Assembly: GCF_900100755.1 (NCBI RefSeq)
Contig: NZ_FNCI01000018.1
Coordinates: 1-64,000, forward strand
Direction of reading: 5' to 3'
DNA: 64,000 nucleotides
Source: Onishia taeanensis
GTDB taxonomy: Bacteria; Pseudomonadota; Gammaproteobacteria; Pseudomonadales; Halomonadaceae
Shown: in pieces, positions 61,239 to 64,000 of the stretch
Position numbering within the stretch: position 1 is the stretch's first letter
Layout of the letters: each line of letters opens with the position of its first letter
Notes under the pieces: generated by a model
The model's database searches: none
Told to the model about the DNA's origin: nothing
Seen by the model: only the letters and a program-made list of their open reading frames with translations
Made by a program: the position numbers and the translations under genes

Positions 61239-62102
61239 ATGATCATGAAAGGAATAACAACATCAATCCTGCCTGCCGTCATGATGGGCACCCTGGTACT
61301 CGGCTGCGGCCTGGCGACCACTGCATACGCCCAGGACCCTTACACCGTTGGCGTTGAAGCCTCTTTCCCGCCCTGGGCTTACGTGGAAGGCGGAGAGTTC
61401 AAGGGGATCGCCATCGATGCGATGGAAGCGATTGCCGAGGAGGCGGGCATCGAGATTGAATTCCAGGACATGCCCTTCCCCTCACTGATCCCCGCACTGG
61501 CCGCAGAAAAGATCGACATACTCGCCACCGGCCTTACCGTCACCGAAGAACGTAGCCAAAACATCGACTTCACCATCCCTTGGTGGGAAACCAACGACGT
61601 CGTGCTGGTACCCAAGGATTCCGAGCTCAATGTCTTTACCGCCGTGTGCTGTGGCGCCAAGGTCGGCGTGCAGGGTGGCTCCTCTCAGCAGGCGTGGATG
61701 GAAGAGAACGTGCTGAACTCAAGCGACATCGACGTTGAGTTGGCCAAATACGACAACTACGTCACGGCCGTGGACGATATGGCGATCGGCCGCATCTCCT
61801 CGGTGATCGTCGACGACACCTCCGCTCAGGAGTACATCAACGCCGGCAAGGAAGTGAGAATGGCCGGCAAGATCTACATCCGCGCTCCGCTGGCCCTAGC
61901 CGTGGCCAAGGGCGACCCTCAGGGCATCCTCGGCGACTTGAACCAGGGCATCATGGCCATCTACGACTCCGGCGCCTGGGGTGACATCGTCGAGGCGTAC
62001 ATTCCTGGCGTCACCGTACCCGCCATCCCGGGCCATATGCCTGATTTCGTCGATACCTACCAGAAACCGGTCGCCGGCCTTCCCGAGCTCGGCAACGAAT
62101 AA
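61239..62102 (+). CDS. Polar amino-acid ABC transporter binding protein
   Basis: Family 3 solute-binding protein of about 287 aa. The signal segment (residues 5-30) contains both a lipobox-like VLGC and a later ATTAYAQ cleavage site, so lipoprotein or free periplasmic protein is unclear. The pocket shows SFPPWAYVEGGEFKGIAIDA, seen as FPPWAYVEGG, IPALAAEKIDILATGLTVT and GVQGGSSQQAW. A Cys-Cys pair occurs in AVCCGAKV. An ATG at 61245 is an alternative. Glutamine/histidine/arginine-type ligands are expected for the family. Confidence 0.85.
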   Translation: MIMKGITTSILPAVMMGTLVLGCGLATTAYAQDPYTVGVEASFPPWAYVEGGEFKGIAIDAMEAIAEEAGIEIEFQDMPFPSLIPALAAEKIDILATGLTVTEERSQNIDFTIPWWETNDVVLVPKDSELNVFTAVCCGAKVGVQGGSSQQAWMEENVLNSSDIDVELAKYDNYVTAVDDMAIGRISSVIVDDTSAQEYINAGKEVRMAGKIYIRAPLALAVAKGDPQGILGDLNQGIMAIYDSGAWGDIVEAYIPGVTVPAIPGHMPDFVDTYQKPVAGLPELGNE

Positions 62103-62165
62103 ACCGATCTGACGGCGGGCACCTTCCGGCGAAGGGGGGGTGCCTGCCACGCAAGGGGCATCGGC

Positions 62166-62834
62166 ATGAATATCTTCGACGTACTGCTTCGCGATTTCCC
62201 CTTCTTATTGAAGGGGTTGGGCGTCGCCATCGTGCTGTTGGTCGCCCTCTTGGCCATTGGCTTCCTACTGGGCATGGCCATCTGCTTGCTCAAACTCTAT
62301 GGCCCCAAGACACGCTTGGTGCAATGGCCGCTGGTGGTTTATGAGCGCGTCTTCCGCGGCGTCCCCATCATCATCATGCTGTTCATCTTCTTCTACGGCC
62401 TCTCCGGCATCGTCGATATCTCGGCCTTTACTGCCGCGATACTGGCCATGGGCCTGCGCTCTGCAGCCTACCAGTCACAGATATTTCGCAGCGCCTTCCA
62501 GTCCGTGCCCGCCGGCCAGATGATGGCGGCCAGAGCCATGGGCATGTCCAAGGCCAAGGCGATTCGCCATATCGTCTTCCCCCAGGCGGCGCGGCATGCG
62601 ATTGGGCCCTGGACCAACGAGTTCTCCTCTGAAATCAAGGAGACCTCCCTGGCCTATGTCATCGGGGTTGTCGAGCTGACCCGCCAGGCGCACTACATCA
62701 TCACCAGCACCCAGGGCAACGTGCTGACCGTGTTTGCCGTCGTGGCGCTTTTGTATTTCATCCTCAATCGAGCGGGCAACAGCCTGCTGTATGCCTTTGA
62801 ACGCAAGCTGGCCGTGCCGGGCTTCGAAAAATAA
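62166..62834 (+). CDS. Amino-acid ABC transporter permease (HisMQ family)
   Basis: A 222-aa inner-membrane permease with the YERVFRGVPIIIMLFIFFYG (20 residues) segment and the EAA loop AARAMGMSKAKAIRHIVFPQ (20 residues). It lies 63 bases after the binding-protein stop and 30 before the ATPase gene. It pairs with the truncated permease at 63609 in a heterodimeric importer. Confidence 0.88.
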   Translation: MNIFDVLLRDFPFLLKGLGVAIVLLVALLAIGFLLGMAICLLKLYGPKTRLVQWPLVVYERVFRGVPIIIMLFIFFYGLSGIVDISAFTAAILAMGLRSAAYQSQIFRSAFQSVPAGQMMAARAMGMSKAKAIRHIVFPQAARHAIGPWTNEFSSEIKETSLAYVIGVVELTRQAHYIITSTQGNVLTVFAVVALLYFILNRAGNSLLYAFERKLAVPGFEK

Positions 62835-62864
62835 CGCGCGAATAACGCGAGAGGAACGCCAAGA

Positions 62865-63605
62865 ATGGCCGACGATCTGATTCTGGACGTGCAGGATGTG
62901 AAGAAAGCCTACGACGGCCTGGAGGTGCTCAAGGGCATCAGCTTCGGGCTGCGCAAGGGCGAAACCAAGGTGTTGATCGGGCCCTCCGGCTCGGGGAAAA
63001 GCACCCTGCTGCGTTGCATAAACCACCTCACGGTGCCGGATGCCGGGCGCATCTACCTCAACGGCCACGAAGTGCTGGATGACAACATCGATGCGATGCG
63101 GGCGCGAATGGGCTTCGTCTTTCAGGACTTCAACCTCTTCTCGCATCTGTCCGTGCTCGACAACGTGCGCATCTGCCAGATCAAGGTCAACGGCACCGAC
63201 AAGGAGACCGCTACCCAGCGCGCCAAGCGCGAACTGGAGCGAGTGGGTCTTGGCGACAAGGCCGACGCCTATCCGGCGGAGCTCTCCGGCGGCCAGCAGC
63301 AGCGTGTCTCCATCGCCCGGGCTCTGGCCATGGACCCCGATGTGCTGCTGTTCGACGAGCCGACCTCGGCGTTGGACCCCGAGCTGACCGGCGAGGTCGT
63401 GCGCGTGATGCAGCAGCTGGCAACCGAGGGCATGACCATGGTGGTGGTGACCCACGAAATGAGCTTCGCCCGTCAGGCCGCCGACGAGATCATCTTCATG
63501 GAGAACGGCCATATCGTCGAGCAGGGCACGCCGGATGCGATGTTCACCGACTCCGTACACGAGCGGACCAGGGCCTTCCTCAACGTCATCGCGGAGCACG
63601 GGTAA
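62865..63605 (+). CDS. Polar amino-acid ABC transporter ATPase (GlnQ/HisP class)
   Basis: About 246 aa. Walker [10 protein letters not shown]-loop [10 protein letters not shown], signature LSGGQQQR, Walker [15 protein letters not shown], switch His VVVTHEM. Drives the importer formed by the permeases on either side. GAGAGGAAC precedes the ATG. The sequence is similar to, but clearly distinct from, the ATPase at 30559. Confidence 0.93.
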   Translation: MADDLILDVQDVKKAYDGLEVLKGISFGLRKGETKVLIGPSGSGKSTLLRCINHLTVPDAGRIYLNGHEVLDDNIDAMRARMGFVFQDFNLFSHLSVLDNVRICQIKVNGTDKETATQRAKRELERVGLGDKADAYPAELSGGQQQRVSIARALAMDPDVLLFDEPTSALDPELTGEVVRVMQQLATEGMTMVVVTHEMSFARQAADEIIFMENGHIVEQGTPDAMFTDSVHERTRAFLNVIAEHG

Positions 63606-63608
63606 GCC

Positions 63609-64000
63609 ATGCAGGAATTCATCTCCTTCGGTATCAAGTGGCTGCCTGAGCTGCTCAAGGGCGTGCCCATCACCTTGTCGCTATGGATCATCGCGATCAC
63701 GCTGGGCTTCTTTCTCGGCCTGATACTGTGCTGGGCAAGGGTCTATGGCAACCGACTCTTCTATTGGATCAGTACCGTCTACGTGGAGCTCTTCCGCGGC
63801 ACACCGATGCTGGTTCAGATGTTCTTCATCTATCTGGGGCTTCCTCAGGTGGGCATCGTCTTCGATGCCTTCACGGCGGCAGTGATCGCCATCACCCTCA
63901 ACAGTGCCGCCTACCAGGCCGAGTACTTCCGCGGCTCGGTACTGTCGGTGCCCAAGGGGCAGACCGTGGCGGCCCGGGCCTGTGGCATGTCGCAGTGGCA
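63609..64000 (+). CDS. Amino-acid ABC transporter permease, truncated by the window end
   Basis: The first 130 residues of a HisMQ-family permease: LPELLKGVPITLSLWIIAIT (20 residues), VELFRGTPMLVQMFFIYLG, and the start of the EAA loop (TVAARACGMSQWQ). It begins 3 bases after the ATPase stop and continues past the window. It completes the importer of 61-64 kb. Confidence 0.9.
   Translation, partial: MQEFISFGIKWLPELLKGVPITLSLWIIAITLGFFLGLILCWARVYGNRLFYWISTVYVELFRGTPMLVQMFFIYLGLPQVGIVFDAFTAAVIAITLNSAAYQAEYFRGSVLSVPKGQTVAARACGMSQW

Noticed and set aside
1-64000. tRNA or rRNA genes
   Set aside because: No cloverleaf-like or rRNA-like sequence was noticed on reading; a dedicated scan was not possible.

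Overview
The window is GC-rich and densely coded, with short gaps and many ATGA stop/start overlaps. It looks like a chromosomal segment of a halophilic gammaproteobacterium, most like Halomonas or a close relative. That placement is inferred from the gene content: quaternary-amine catabolism, a BCCT carrier, a TTT transporter, cyanophycin genes, and a hemolysin/acyl-AMP ligase/TenA-like cluster. No rRNA, tRNA, CRISPR array or intact transposase was seen.

Layout. 0-4.6 kb: a cell-wall NlpC/P60 lipoprotein, a 1-Cys peroxiredoxin, a NitT/TauT-type ABC importer and a DsrE-like protein. 4.7-11.6 kb: a gene train of thermostable hemolysin-like protein, acyl-AMP ligase, haem-oxygenase-like diiron protein, SDR and TPR protein, followed by a two-component system; its product is not obvious. 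11.6-18.7 kb: a D,D-carboxypeptidase, a DUF2061 protein behind a Fur-like site, a chemoreceptor, and a LemA/TPM operon.

18.8-35.2 kb is the metabolic core. It holds carnitine degradation (cdhCAB with regulator cdhR) and a gamma-butyrobetaine-hydroxylase-like enzyme that would feed it. A second GlxA-type regulator is divergent from a ten-gene operon. That operon combines 2-trimethylaminoethylphosphonate oxidation (tmpA, tmpB), the arginine transaminase route (aruI, aruH, an aldehyde dehydrogenase), a basic-amino-acid ABC transporter and an orphan betaine-type binding protein. Several of these genes are translationally coupled. A motif of the form ATTGACCAAA-N4-TCAA lies upstream of both cdhC and the second regulator.

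35.3-40.6 kb is an accessory patch, more A+T-rich in places. It contains a GST, a YgfF-like SDR, an EamA transporter, a HigBA-type toxin-antitoxin pair, an integrase relic, a group II intron relic, and two decayed copies of the 3' end of the neighbouring GlxA-type regulator gene.

40.6-47.4 kb: the third GlxA-type regulator and a coupled cyanophycin operon (cyanophycinase, cyanophycin synthetase, isoaspartyl dipeptidase). With the arginine genes nearby, this suggests nitrogen storage as an Asp-Arg polymer and its use. 47.5-53 kb: a TTT transporter (TctA-TctB fusion, TctC) with a PrpF-family isomerase and a divergent LysR. 53-57.7 kb: a BCCT carrier, glutaminase, LysR and a VOC protein. 57.7-60.1 kb: a His/Gly/Glu repeat protein carrying a base-identical 330-bp internal duplication, divergent from a PiuC/YbiX-type dioxygenase. 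60-64 kb: a TSUP carrier and a polar amino-acid ABC operon cut by the window end.
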